This document shows positions 16,343 to 23,859 of a DNA stretch of 35,449 bases, piece after piece. The DNA is taken from positions 1 through 35,449 of the forward strand of contig CAJTPR010000006.1 of NCBI GenBank assembly GCA_910578275.1, written 5' to 3'. Every line of letters begins with the position of its first letter. Position 1 is the first letter of the stretch. The stretch comes from an uncultured Bacteroidales bacterium (GTDB lineage: Bacteria; Bacteroidota; Bacteroidia; Bacteroidales; P3). Below the pieces are notes generated by a model. The model was given only the letters and a program-made list of their open reading frames with translations. It searched no databases and was not told the origin of the DNA. Made by a program: the position numbers and the translations under genes.

Positions 16343-18004
16343 ATGAAAAAGATGACGGAAAGAGCCCGTAGCGGCTTGTCGATGCTATGCGGAATGCTGG
16401 CTTGCCTGTTCTTGTGTTTTCCCGCAAGGGGTCAGTTATCGACGGTGGTGATCGGGGAGGTGATGTACGACCATCCGTTGTACGACAACGAGCCGCTTGC
16501 CCCTGGCCTGGAGGGCGAATTCATGTCCCTGTATAATTATGGGGAGGAAGAGGTGGATATAAGCGGTTGGCGCATAATGGTCGTTTCCTTGGCAACGGCA
16601 AACCGCGTGCAATACGGCTATCGGTTTCCGGCCAATACGGTCCTTGCCGCATCCGGTTTGGTGGTGATAGCCTCCCGCAAGCCTTTGTCCGTGTTCGACG
16701 TGGGGAGATTCTACGGGCAGGAACTGCCCGATTCGGCAGGTGTCGGGGTGCTTTATACGAGCACGATGGCATATCCCGACACAAAAAGCCGTGTCGTTTT
16801 GTACGACGAACGAAACCAAGTGCAGGATATGTTGGTCTATGACGGCATGTCGGCGGCAGCACCAGGCGAGGCGTTTTTGCGCGCCACCAACATGGTGGAT
16901 TCCGACCGGCCTTTAAAGGAAACGGCGTCTATCCGTCGGGAGAGGATCGTTGAAGAGGAAGGCGTACGGGTTATCTCGCGCGATGATTATTTGCTTGCGG
17001 ATTCGGGCAACACCGTGCTCCTGTTCAATTATCTTCCAGTCGAATATTCCTATACGTCACCTTCCTCTCTCATCAAGATGTGGCTGTCCGAAGACTTGCG
17101 CCTTGACGGTTCGCAAACGGGAAACAACGACTACAGGGGCAGGAATATCGTGTCGAGCCAGGTAATCGAGCGCGGTAAGACCGTCTATTGGGCGGAAGAG
17201 GAAATCACCATGGGGCCCGGTTTCGAAGTCAAGGCAGGGGCGGAATTCGAGGCCGGTGTGATGAGGGACAGCGTGCATCTGGTGAGTTTTATGACGTATA
17301 ATCTGAAAGGGAGAAGCAACCATTACGTGAAGCACGCGCAGCTTGTCAAAAACAGCAAAGCGGATGTGGTGGCAATCCAGGAACTGCGAGGCGACAGGAA
17401 GTACAAGATACTGAAAGAGGAAAGCGGATATAGCGCCAAATGGGTTAGGACGATAGCGGATTACGGCATAGCCATGATGTGGAATCCTGAGTCAGTAGGA
17501 GAGCCTTTATGGATATGGAGCCGGTTGGTTTCGACCTATGACAAATGGTCTGAAATATGCCGGGCATTCATCGTGGCCGAATTCTGGGATTTCTGTTTCG
17601 TATCGACCCATCTCAGCCTGGAAAAGAGCGGCCGGAAAAGAATGGCCGAACTTATCTTGGACAACAAGATCGTGAAGGACTGCAAGAATAAGGGCAAGCC
17701 GGTTTACATAGCCGGGGACATGAATGAAAAACTTGGGTCTGATGACTCTAAGGCGATACCGAAATTTAGAGAAAAAGGTTTTGAAATATTGAACAATACT
17801 GAAAAAGTGCCAGATACCGAAAAATATGTGGATTCTACCCAGAAGGGCGGGAACATGATAGACCTGATATTGGAATACAATACGAATCCATATCATAAGA
17901 CAATAAACCGGGGTGTACCCATGAACAAGGAGGAAAGGGAGCAGTTCTTCGAGGACAAGATATCCGACCATCTTCCGTATTTTGTGAAAGTCAAAATAAG
18001 ATAA
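16343..18004 (+). CDS. Secreted lamin-tail / coathanger / endonuclease-exonuclease-phosphatase (EEP) protein
   Basis: A 553-residue exported protein. The start is the ATG at 16343, because a signal peptide follows (hydrophobic 11-26, ending ARGQ). Residues ~34-165 resemble a lamin-tail domain (EFMSLYNYGEEEVDISGWRIM). Residues ~245-305 resemble the Bacteroidota 3-coathanger stack motif (GPGFEVKAGAEFEA). Residues ~313-553 are a DNase I-like EEP domain with its metal and catalytic residues in order: N320 (TYN), E347 (QEL), H423 (STHLS), D459/N461 (GDMNE) and D542-H543 (SDHLP). It could cut DNA or RNA or hydrolyse a phosphoester; substrate unknown. DNA composition drops to AT-rich around 17735. 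The last 49 codons recur twice downstream as orphan fragments. The next lipoprotein ATG is 4 bases after the stop, so the two are probably co-translated. Confidence 0.82.
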   Translation: MKKMTERARSGLSMLCGMLACLFLCFPARGQLSTVVIGEVMYDHPLYDNEPLAPGLEGEFMSLYNYGEEEVDISGWRIMVVSLATANRVQYGYRFPANTVLAASGLVVIASRKPLSVFDVGRFYGQELPDSAGVGVLYTSTMAYPDTKSRVVLYDERNQVQDMLVYDGMSAAAPGEAFLRATNMVDSDRPLKETASIRRERIVEEEGVRVISRDDYLLADSGNTVLLFNYLPVEYSYTSPSSLIKMWLSEDLRLDGSQTGNNDYRGRNIVSSQVIERGKTVYWAEEEITMGPGFEVKAGAEFEAGVMRDSVHLVSFMTYNLKGRSNHYVKHAQLVKNSKADVVAIQELRGDRKYKILKEESGYSAKWVRTIADYGIAMMWNPESVGEPLWIWSRLVSTYDKWSEICRAFIVAEFWDFCFVSTHLSLEKSGRKRMAELILDNKIVKDCKNKGKPVYIAGDMNEKLGSDDSKAIPKFREKGFEILNNTEKVPDTEKYVDSTQKGGNMIDLILEYNTNPYHKTINRGVPMNKEEREQFFEDKISDHLPYFVKVKIR

Positions 18005-18008
18005 GAAC

Positions 18009-18641
18009 ATGAAGACAATACGTTTTAAGATATTGACGACAGCCTTGACGGTTCTCGCCTATTCATGTTGTTCGGAACCCCGACGCTACCCGCTTAGGGA
18101 AGTGGATAAATTGATGATTCCATATCAGATAGGGGATATTGTCCGTTATGTCGATGATAAAGGTCTTCCGGTCACATTGGTTGCCACGGAGATTCTGGAT
18201 AAATGGGTGCCCGGCGAAGATGATGAATTGACTGGCAATTTACGTGATTTGACGGAGCATCGGACAGTAGTCCTCCGGTCGGAAAACGAAGAAATTCTTT
18301 GTATAGGAGTCAGTGGGAGAAAAAGGGGCGCCGAGGGAAGTGTGCGTGTGTGGGGCTTGGGTTTACATTTCAATTTTTGGATTATATACGATTCGAAAGG
18401 AGGTTTCATTGTGGACACTCAGTACAATTACGAGCATTTTGTACGTAAGTTTTTGACCTATGACAGCGTACTGATTAATAACCTTTTTTATTACGATGTG
18501 GCGATGCATGAGGAACGAGGCTTCGTTCGGCTAGATTCTGACCTGATCTACTACAATAAGACGCATGGAGTTTTGCAGTTAAGGGAGAATGAAAAAAAAC
18601 TGTTCACGTTGGACACCGTCATCTTTGCCGGGGCCAGGTAA
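18009..18641 (+). CDS. Lipoprotein, EEP-linked family, copy 1
   Basis: A 210-residue predicted lipoprotein (signal peptide with lipid-anchor Cys20, VLAYSC). I do not recognise a named domain. It shares a pattern with the genes at 18833, 19612, 20201 and 21734: a MIPYQIGDIVRYVDDKG-like motif after the anchor, then V-T-E/W, a YDSVLINNLFYYDV-like segment, and a C-terminal THGVLQ...LFTLDTVIFAGAR. It starts 4 bases after the EEP stop, which argues for joint production with the EEP protein. An immunity or chaperone role for the exported EEP enzyme is a guess from this pairing. The DNA is AT-richer than the core genes (43% GC by count over 18121-18180). Confidence 0.75.
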   Translation: MKTIRFKILTTALTVLAYSCCSEPRRYPLREVDKLMIPYQIGDIVRYVDDKGLPVTLVATEILDKWVPGEDDELTGNLRDLTEHRTVVLRSENEEILCIGVSGRKRGAEGSVRVWGLGLHFNFWIIYDSKGGFIVDTQYNYEHFVRKFLTYDSVLINNLFYYDVAMHEERGFVRLDSDLIYYNKTHGVLQLRENEKKLFTLDTVIFAGAR

Positions 18642-18668
18642 GGTGAGGGCCAAGTCGTGGAAACCCGA

Positions 18669-18828
18669 GGGCGGGAACATGATAGACCTGATATTGGAGT
18701 ATAATACGAATCCATATCATAAGACAATAAACCGGGGTGTACCCATGAACAAGGAGGAAAGGGAGCAGTTCTTCGAGGACAAGATATCCGACCATTTGCC
18801 CTATGTAGTTAGAGTCAAAACCAGATAG
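18669..18828 (+). pseudogene. Orphan 3' fragment of the EEP gene, copy A
   Basis: From 18669 the DNA is nearly identical to the EEP gene end (17845-18004). From the ATG at 18679 it encodes MIDLILEYNTNPYHK... through SDHLPYVVRVKTR, 49 codons and a stop, the same length as the parent. Only the last residues differ (YVVRVKTR versus YFVKVKIR). It includes the catalytic SDH motif but lacks the rest of the fold, so alone it cannot be an enzyme. The frame is undamaged, and the stop is followed after 4 bases by the next lipoprotein ATG, exactly as in the parent. It is either a duplication by-product or a recombination donor. Confidence 0.85.
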
Positions 18829-18832
18829 AGTC

Positions 18833-19417
18833 ATGAAAACGATACGCTTGATGATGTTGATGGTCGGTCTGTCCATCGTTTGTGTAGGATGCCATGGTAT
18901 CATATATAATCGTCTTTCAAGGACGGATAGGGAAATGATTCCCTATCATATAGGGGACACGGTTCGTTTTGTCGATGAACGTGGCGAACGTGTGACCGTG
19001 GTCGCGACGGAGGAAGAACGCTCGTGGGATATTACTTCCGAAGAATTTACCGAACTGCAGGTAGAGCGCCTGACTGTGCGTCTGAAGTCGGATACAGGAA
19101 ACCATTATATTCTTGTGTTTGTGGCAGGTCATGAAGCGAATGATGATACGCGACACATGGAAGTCTGGACTAATCAGGCGGGTGCGGATTTGCGGTATAG
19201 TTCAGGAGGTGAACTTGTAAATTATTACAACTCTATTGTTTATGATAGTGTGGTCATAGGAGGACGTGTCTATCACAATGTTGCTTGGGGAAACGGGCGC
19301 TCACCGGTTGGTTATAATGAAGGTTACTATAGCAAAACCCACGGGTTGCTGCAAATGCAGACGGATGGGAAAACGGTCTTCACGTTGGATACCGTCATCT
19401 TTGCCGGGGCCAGGTAA
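18833..19417 (+). CDS. Lipoprotein, EEP-linked family, copy 2
   Basis: A 194-residue predicted lipoprotein (anchor Cys20, IVCVGC). It belongs to the same family as 18009: MIPYHIGDTVRFVDERG, then TEEERSW, YDSVVIGGRVYHNV, THGLLQM and VFTLDTVIFAGAR. No named domain recognised. It starts 4 bases after orphan fragment A. The whole gene is repeated at 21734-22318 with only two base changes seen by eye, both altering residues near the C-terminus (G to R, A to V). The last ~25 codons plus the following ~70 bases are nearly identical to the end of copy 1, marking the duplication join. Confidence 0.75.
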   Translation: MKTIRLMMLMVGLSIVCVGCHGIIYNRLSRTDREMIPYHIGDTVRFVDERGERVTVVATEEERSWDITSEEFTELQVERLTVRLKSDTGNHYILVFVAGHEANDDTRHMEVWTNQAGADLRYSSGGELVNYYNSIVYDSVVIGGRVYHNVAWGNGRSPVGYNEGYYSKTHGLLQMQTDGKTVFTLDTVIFAGAR

Positions 19418-19444
19418 GGTGAGGGCCAAGTTGTGGAAACCCGA

Positions 19445-19607
19445 GGGCGGGAACATGATAGACCTGATATTGGAATATAATGAGAATCCAGGCCATAAGT
19501 TGATTGACCGAGGGATTCCTGTCCCTGAAAATCAATGGGGCGATTTTTCGGACAAGGATAAGATTTCCGACCATTTGCCCTATGTAGTCAGAGTCAAAAC
19601 CAGATAG
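19445..19607 (+). pseudogene. Orphan 3' fragment of the EEP gene, copy B
   Basis: A second truncated EEP end. It begins at the same GGGCGGGAACATG junction as copy A and encodes MIDLILEYNENPGHK... to SDHLPYVVRVKTR (19455-19607, 50 codons and stop). The middle is divergent from the parent (IDRGIPVPENQWGDFSDKD instead of INRGVPMNKEEREQFFED), while both flanks are conserved. So this is a variant allele rather than a simple copy. The frame is open, and the next lipoprotein ATG again follows 4 bases after the stop. Confidence 0.82.
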
Positions 19608-19611
19608 AGTC

Positions 19612-20187
19612 ATGAAAAAGATACATTTGATAGTGTTGATCTTGTTCGCGATGTTGACGTTTTCGTGTGAGCGGGAACCTGTTCTCCATTATCTTTCGGA
19701 AAAGGACAGCCTGATGATTCCTTACCAGTTGGGGGATAAGATACATTTCACGAACCGGCAAGGAGACACGATTCGTTTCGATGTGGTCGAAGATGAGACG
19801 AGATGGGATGTCCGTCAAGGTGATTCCAAGGAACAATACCGGTATGTGGTGCTACGCAGACACGGTGGCCGTAACCGTTTCAGGCTGGAGTTGTTTGGAC
19901 GACATGATAATCTTGACTGGGGCAACGGCCTTTTGAAAATTTTCGACTATGAGAACGATTGCATGGCGGAATGCCGGTTTAACGACAGAGTAGGATTCAG
20001 GGGTGGAATCACTTACGACACGTTGACGATAGGCGGAAAGGTCTATCGTGATGTTATTTCGTTTTCTGCTTTTCCAGGGGGTAGATTGTATTGGACGTAT
20101 TATTATAATGCGGCAGATGGCCTATTGCAGGTAGAAGAAAGTCGATACGGCCGCCCTGAGGCAGAATCTGCGATTTCACGTATATGA
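19612..20187 (+). CDS. Lipoprotein, EEP-linked family, copy 3
   Basis: A 191-residue predicted lipoprotein (anchor Cys19, LTFSC). Related to copies 1 and 2 through LMIPYQLGDKIHFTNRQGD, VEDETRWDV, YDTLTIGGKVYRDV and AADGLLQVE, but divergent over most of its length and lacking the FTLDTVIF end. No named domain recognised. It is paired with the variant orphan fragment B, so fragment and lipoprotein have diverged together, as expected of a specificity pair; this is inference. The next gene follows after 13 bases. Confidence 0.72.
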   Translation: MKKIHLIVLILFAMLTFSCEREPVLHYLSEKDSLMIPYQLGDKIHFTNRQGDTIRFDVVEDETRWDVRQGDSKEQYRYVVLRRHGGRNRFRLELFGRHDNLDWGNGLLKIFDYENDCMAECRFNDRVGFRGGITYDTLTIGGKVYRDVISFSAFPGGRLYWTYYYNAADGLLQVEESRYGRPEAESAISRI

Positions 20188-20200
20188 AACAGATAAGACT

Positions 20201-20869
20201 ATGAGAAAGATAACGAGGTTCATATTGACAGGCTGGGTGTCGGCGGTGATGCTCTGTTCGTGCGACATCTGCCGTTCAAGGGAAGAAGGCAGGGTTCGGT
20301 TTTCGGAAGGCCAAAGACATTTGGTTCCGTACAAAAAAGGTTCGGTAATCGGTTTTTCGGGTAAGAATGGAGAGTCCGTCGATTGGATTGTGACGGAAAA
20401 GGAGCGTGGTTGGTCGCATTGCGACATATTCGAAGAGGTGATGTGCAGCGATTATATCCTTTTTGAAAGTGAAGATTTCAAATTGCAATCCGAATCGGGC
20501 AATTTCAAGATGTACTTGTACCAGCGTCTGTACACCACTTTGACCGATGACGATGCAAGGTTGTTGTGGGATAATTCATGCATCATCCATCTTGGCATAA
20601 CACATGATTACGGTGATTGGGAAAAATTCATTTCATATGAATTGCGATTCGATGAAAACGGAATGTTCTCTCCCGACAACAGAAAGACTTTCTTTCATGA
20701 AAAATTGGAAATCAATGGGAAAACTTATGACGAGGTGCTGGAACTCAATCAGGAAATCTCGGCCTTGAAAGGGGACAGGAAACAAAATGCGCGGATTTTT
20801 TATGACAAGGCCTACGGCCTGCTCCTGTTGAACATCGCCGGAACAGACGTGCTTACGATAAGGCAATAG
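20201..20869 (+). CDS. Lipoprotein, EEP-linked family, copy 4 (divergent)
   Basis: A 222-residue predicted lipoprotein (anchor Cys21, MLCSC). The most divergent family member: HLVPYKKGSVIGFSGKNGE, VTEKERGW and YDKAYGLLLLN align with the others, but about 30 residues are added in the middle. No EEP fragment precedes it; it sits 13 bases after copy 3. No named domain is recognised. It could be a retained partner whose EEP fragment was lost. Confidence 0.68.
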   Translation: MRKITRFILTGWVSAVMLCSCDICRSREEGRVRFSEGQRHLVPYKKGSVIGFSGKNGESVDWIVTEKERGWSHCDIFEEVMCSDYILFESEDFKLQSESGNFKMYLYQRLYTTLTDDDARLLWDNSCIIHLGITHDYGDWEKFISYELRFDENGMFSPDNRKTFFHEKLEINGKTYDEVLELNQEISALKGDRKQNARIFYDKAYGLLLLNIAGTDVLTIRQ

Positions 20870-20892
20870 TGTCGCCACAAAAACGAAATGCC

Positions 20893-21672
20893 ATGAAAAA
20901 GAAACTTTTGTTACTTCTTTTAGTAGGAATGGCCGCCAGGGTATCGGCCGGCGAGCCTCGAGGATTGGATACGATAAGGTTTGCCAAGATGGAGCAATGG
21001 CGACAATCGCCGCATGCGTTGCAGTTGCGTTGCGGCACGTTGATGTATCACAAGGAGGCTTATAAGATATTCACGAAGATGCCGGCCTTGAACTTTTCGT
21101 TGACGTACACCTATGATATTTCGTGGCAGCATAGGCGGACCAATTTCTTCGTTCTTGGCGGGCTGGCATACGAAGGTTGCCGTCGGGACGATGAACCTTA
21201 TCGAGCCAAGAACCGGGTGGTTTATGAGGACTATGTCTATAACCAATATCATCTTGATTTCGGAGCCGGTTTGAGGGTGCGTCTGGCTCCCTGTCTGGAT
21301 CTGGATTTTTCGGTGGCTTTCGATGGTTCGATGAGTTTCGAATATGTACGTTATCCGAGTTTTTATGGAAAGGAGGTCTTGCCGGAAGGTCGCGATGGAA
21401 GTATTTACATGGGCCGTCAGGATTTCGGGCTTTATGTTCGCGGCCTTTTCGCCATGAATCTGACGTATGAGATCAAAAGGATAAGGATTTCCATTGGTTG
21501 TCAGGTCTATGTCGGTGACCTGATGTCGATGGACAACCTGGCATTGTATGACGAAGACCTGGCAATTGAATGGGGAAAACTCAATTGGCGTAATGGACAG
21601 CCCAAGAATTCATGGGTCACCTTGGGAATAGGCTACCGCTTCGGAGAGGCAAAAGGTAGAAAAGAAAAATAA
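20893..21672 (+). CDS. Predicted outer-membrane beta-barrel-like protein
   Basis: A 259-residue exported protein of unknown family. I choose the ATG at 20893, since MKKKLLLLLLVGMAARVSAGEP is a clear signal peptide; the frame is open from 20869. The mature part alternates aromatic and hydrophobic residues in strand-like stretches (NFSLTYTYDISW, YHLDFGAGLRVRLAP, LDLDFSVAFDGSMSFEYV, FGLYVRGLFAMNLTYEIKRIRISIGCQVYVG) and ends with VTLGIGYRFGEAKG. This is the style of small Bacteroidota outer-membrane barrels of the porin/OmpW-like sort. It sits inside the lipoprotein array, transcribed in the same direction, 23 bases after copy 4. Its role there is not known. Confidence 0.65.
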   Translation: MKKKLLLLLLVGMAARVSAGEPRGLDTIRFAKMEQWRQSPHALQLRCGTLMYHKEAYKIFTKMPALNFSLTYTYDISWQHRRTNFFVLGGLAYEGCRRDDEPYRAKNRVVYEDYVYNQYHLDFGAGLRVRLAPCLDLDFSVAFDGSMSFEYVRYPSFYGKEVLPEGRDGSIYMGRQDFGLYVRGLFAMNLTYEIKRIRISIGCQVYVGDLMSMDNLALYDEDLAIEWGKLNWRNGQPKNSWVTLGIGYRFGEAKGRKEK

Positions 21673-21700
21673 ACTTTTCTAATGGCGTTTCCGGAAACTT

Positions 21701-21721
21701 GTGAAAGTCAAAGCAAGATAA
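21701..21721 (+). pseudogene. Tiny remnant of an EEP 3' end
   Basis: GTGAAAGTC...AGATAA here encodes VKVKAR and a stop, matching the last codons of the full EEP gene (VKVKIR) at 17984-18004 with two base differences. The lipoprotein copy 5 ATG follows 12 bases later. This looks like the eroded end of a third EEP fragment. Confidence 0.55.
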
Positions 21722-21733
21722 AAGGCTGAAGTC

Positions 21734-22318
21734 ATGAAAACGATACGCTTGATGATGTTGATGGTCGGTCTGTCCATCGTTTGTGTAGGATGCCATGGTA
21801 TCATATATAATCGTCTTTCAAGGACGGATAGGGAAATGATTCCCTATCATATAGGGGACACGGTTCGTTTTGTCGATGAACGTGGCGAACGTGTGACCGT
21901 GGTCGCGACGGAGGAAGAACGCTCGTGGGATATTACTTCCGAAGAATTTACCGAACTGCAGGTAGAGCGCCTGACTGTGCGTCTGAAGTCGGATACAGGA
22001 AACCATTATATTCTTGTGTTTGTGGCAGGTCATGAAGCGAATGATGATACGCGACACATGGAAGTCTGGACTAATCAGGCGGGTGCGGATTTGCGGTATA
22101 GTTCAGGAGGTGAACTTGTAAATTATTACAACTCTATTGTTTATGATAGTGTGGTCATAGGAGGACGTGTCTATCACAATGTTGCTTGGGGAAACGGGCG
22201 CTCACCGGTTGGTTATAATGAAGGTTACTATAGCAAAACCCACGGGTTGCTGCAAATGCAGACGGATAGGAAAACGGTCTTCACGTTGGATACCGTCATC
22301 TTTGCCGGGGTCAGGTAA
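21734..22318 (+). CDS. Lipoprotein, EEP-linked family, copy 5 (duplicate of copy 2)
   Basis: A 194-residue predicted lipoprotein, identical to the gene at 18833-19417 apart from two transitions that I could find. These are at 22268 (G to A, Gly to Arg) and near the end (C to T, Ala to Val in FAGVR). Similarity fades within about 20 bases downstream of the stop. Both changes alter the protein, and no silent changes were noticed, so the duplication or gene conversion is very recent. No function is recognised beyond the family pattern described for copy 1. Confidence 0.75.
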   Translation: MKTIRLMMLMVGLSIVCVGCHGIIYNRLSRTDREMIPYHIGDTVRFVDERGERVTVVATEEERSWDITSEEFTELQVERLTVRLKSDTGNHYILVFVAGHEANDDTRHMEVWTNQAGADLRYSSGGELVNYYNSIVYDSVVIGGRVYHNVAWGNGRSPVGYNEGYYSKTHGLLQMQTDRKTVFTLDTVIFAGVR

Positions 22319-22638
22319 TGTGGGGGCCGTCGAAGCGATGGCCTGCAACCTCATGGACGCCTAAGGGTTCCGTTCAGATGACTTGCGATTAGGCCGCTCG
22401 GAGAAGTCTTATTGCCTTTGCCTGTTGACGGTATGACGGAAAGAAACAGGTCGTTTTTCGGCAGGAGCAAATGGGGCGGCGACCTGATAGCGTCGTGAGG
22501 AAGATGCCGTCCGGCGGGCAGTGTTTCACATTTTGGTTCTGACAATGTACCTTTGCCGTCCGTCCGCTTTGTCCTTGTCGCGTTGCCAAGGATTGCGCCT
22601 CGAAAGGCTTGGGGCGACGAGCGGAAAGGTGATGTGGT
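22319..22638. other. Intergenic region with the namZ promoter
   Basis: About 320 bases without a convincing gene. The first ~20 bases are a degraded continuation of the duplicated cassette end. No T-run hairpin that would end the lipoprotein transcript was found. A -7 box is present at 22548-22555. Confidence 0.5.
22548..22555 (+). promoter_or_regulatory. -7 box for namZ-murU
   Basis: TACCTTTG matches the TAnnTTTG consensus, 83 bases before the namZ ATG. The -33 element is unclear (a TTTC lies about 20 bases upstream). Confidence 0.6.
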
Positions 22639-23859
22639 ATGGATGATTATATGAAATCGATGATAAGGTACATGCTCGTGTCGGTTTGCTTGCTTGCGAC
22701 TACCTGCCTTTTCCGGGACGCGAACGCCCAAGGCATCCGCGTGGGGGCGGAACGTTTCGAGACCTATCTTCCCGCCTTGCGGGGCAAGGCTGTGGCGGTA
22801 GTGAGCAACCAGACCGGCGTGGTGAAGATGTCCCGATCCGGAGAAAGCGATGCTTATGTTCATATCGTGGATGTCTTGCTCGATTCGGGCGTCACGCTCA
22901 AGAAGATATTTTCGCCCGAACACGGATTCATGGGGCATGCGGAGGCGGGAGCCAATGTGCAAGGAAGCACGGACACCAAGACGGGATTGCCCGTGATTTC
23001 GCTCTATGGAAGCAAGCGGAAGAAGCCGGCTTCGGCCGACTTGCAAGGCATCGATGCCGTCGTTTTCGATATGCAGGACGTGGGCGTGCGTTTCTACACT
23101 TACATTTCCACCTTGCACTATGTCATGGAAGCCTGTGCCGAGAACGGTTTGCCGCTTTGGGTATTCGACCGTCCCAATCCGCATGCAGGCTATGTGGACG
23201 GACCTGTGTTGGACCTCTCTTGTTGCCGTTCGTTCGTTGGCATGCACCCTGTGCCGGTGGTGTATGGCATGACCATCGGCGAATATGCCCGCATGATAAA
23301 CGGGGAGCGCTGGCTGAAAAACGGCGTGTCCTGTGACTTGCACGTGGTGGAAATGGAATCCTACACCCGCGATTCCGCATATTCGTTTCCCGTAGCCCCT
23401 TCGCCTAACTTGCGCAGCATGAAGGCCATCTACGCCTATCCCTCGCTTTGCTTCTTCGAGGGTACGCCGGTAAGTCTCGGACGCGGCACGTGGCATCCTT
23501 TCGAATGTGCGGGATTTCCGGGCAGCACGGCGGGCGATTACCGTTTCACGCCGCATTCGTTGCCCCTTTTGTGCACCGAGCCGCCCTGCAAGGATGTCGA
23601 ATGCACGGGATTCCGGGTTCCCGACAGCATCACCGACAGGCTTCCCACGCGATTGGATTTGTCGTATTTGCTTGAACTTTATCGGGCCTATCCCGACAAG
23701 GAAAAATTCTTCCAGCCCTTTTTCATGAAACTGGCCGGTACGCCCGAACTGGAAACCCTTCTCCGGCAGGGTAAAAGCGAGGAAGAAATACGCCGATCCT
23801 GGCAGCCGGCGTTGGAAAAGTTCGATAAGATCCGTCGTAAATACCTCTTGTATCCATGA
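22639..23859 (+). CDS. namZ: Exo-beta-N-acetylmuramidase NamZ-like (DUF1343)
   Basis: A 406-residue exported glycosidase-type protein. After a signal peptide (to about residue 30, ANAQ), the DUF1343/GH171 family pattern is clear: VVSNQTGV, KKIFSPEHGFMG, GLPVISLYG, DAVVFDMQDVGVRFYTYISTL, VFDRPNPHAGYVDGPVLD, SFVGMHPVPVVYGMTIGEYA and EGTPVSLGRGTWHPFECAGFP. Family members release terminal MurNAc from peptidoglycan fragments in the periplasm. The ATG at 22639 has AAAGG about 11 bases upstream; ATG 22651 is an alternative. Its stop overlaps the murU-like gene by 4 bases (ATGA), so cell-wall salvage is the likely shared job. Confidence 0.88.
   Translation: MDDYMKSMIRYMLVSVCLLATTCLFRDANAQGIRVGAERFETYLPALRGKAVAVVSNQTGVVKMSRSGESDAYVHIVDVLLDSGVTLKKIFSPEHGFMGHAEAGANVQGSTDTKTGLPVISLYGSKRKKPASADLQGIDAVVFDMQDVGVRFYTYISTLHYVMEACAENGLPLWVFDRPNPHAGYVDGPVLDLSCCRSFVGMHPVPVVYGMTIGEYARMINGERWLKNGVSCDLHVVEMESYTRDSAYSFPVAPSPNLRSMKAIYAYPSLCFFEGTPVSLGRGTWHPFECAGFPGSTAGDYRFTPHSLPLLCTEPPCKDVECTGFRVPDSITDRLPTRLDLSYLLELYRAYPDKEKFFQPFFMKLAGTPELETLLRQGKSEEEIRRSWQPALEKFDKIRRKYLLYP

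Noticed and set aside
16343..22318. Insertion sequence, integrase or phage origin for the accessory island
   Set aside because: No transposase, integrase, terminal inverted repeats or tRNA-end duplication were seen around it; mobility is not supported by any visible enzyme.
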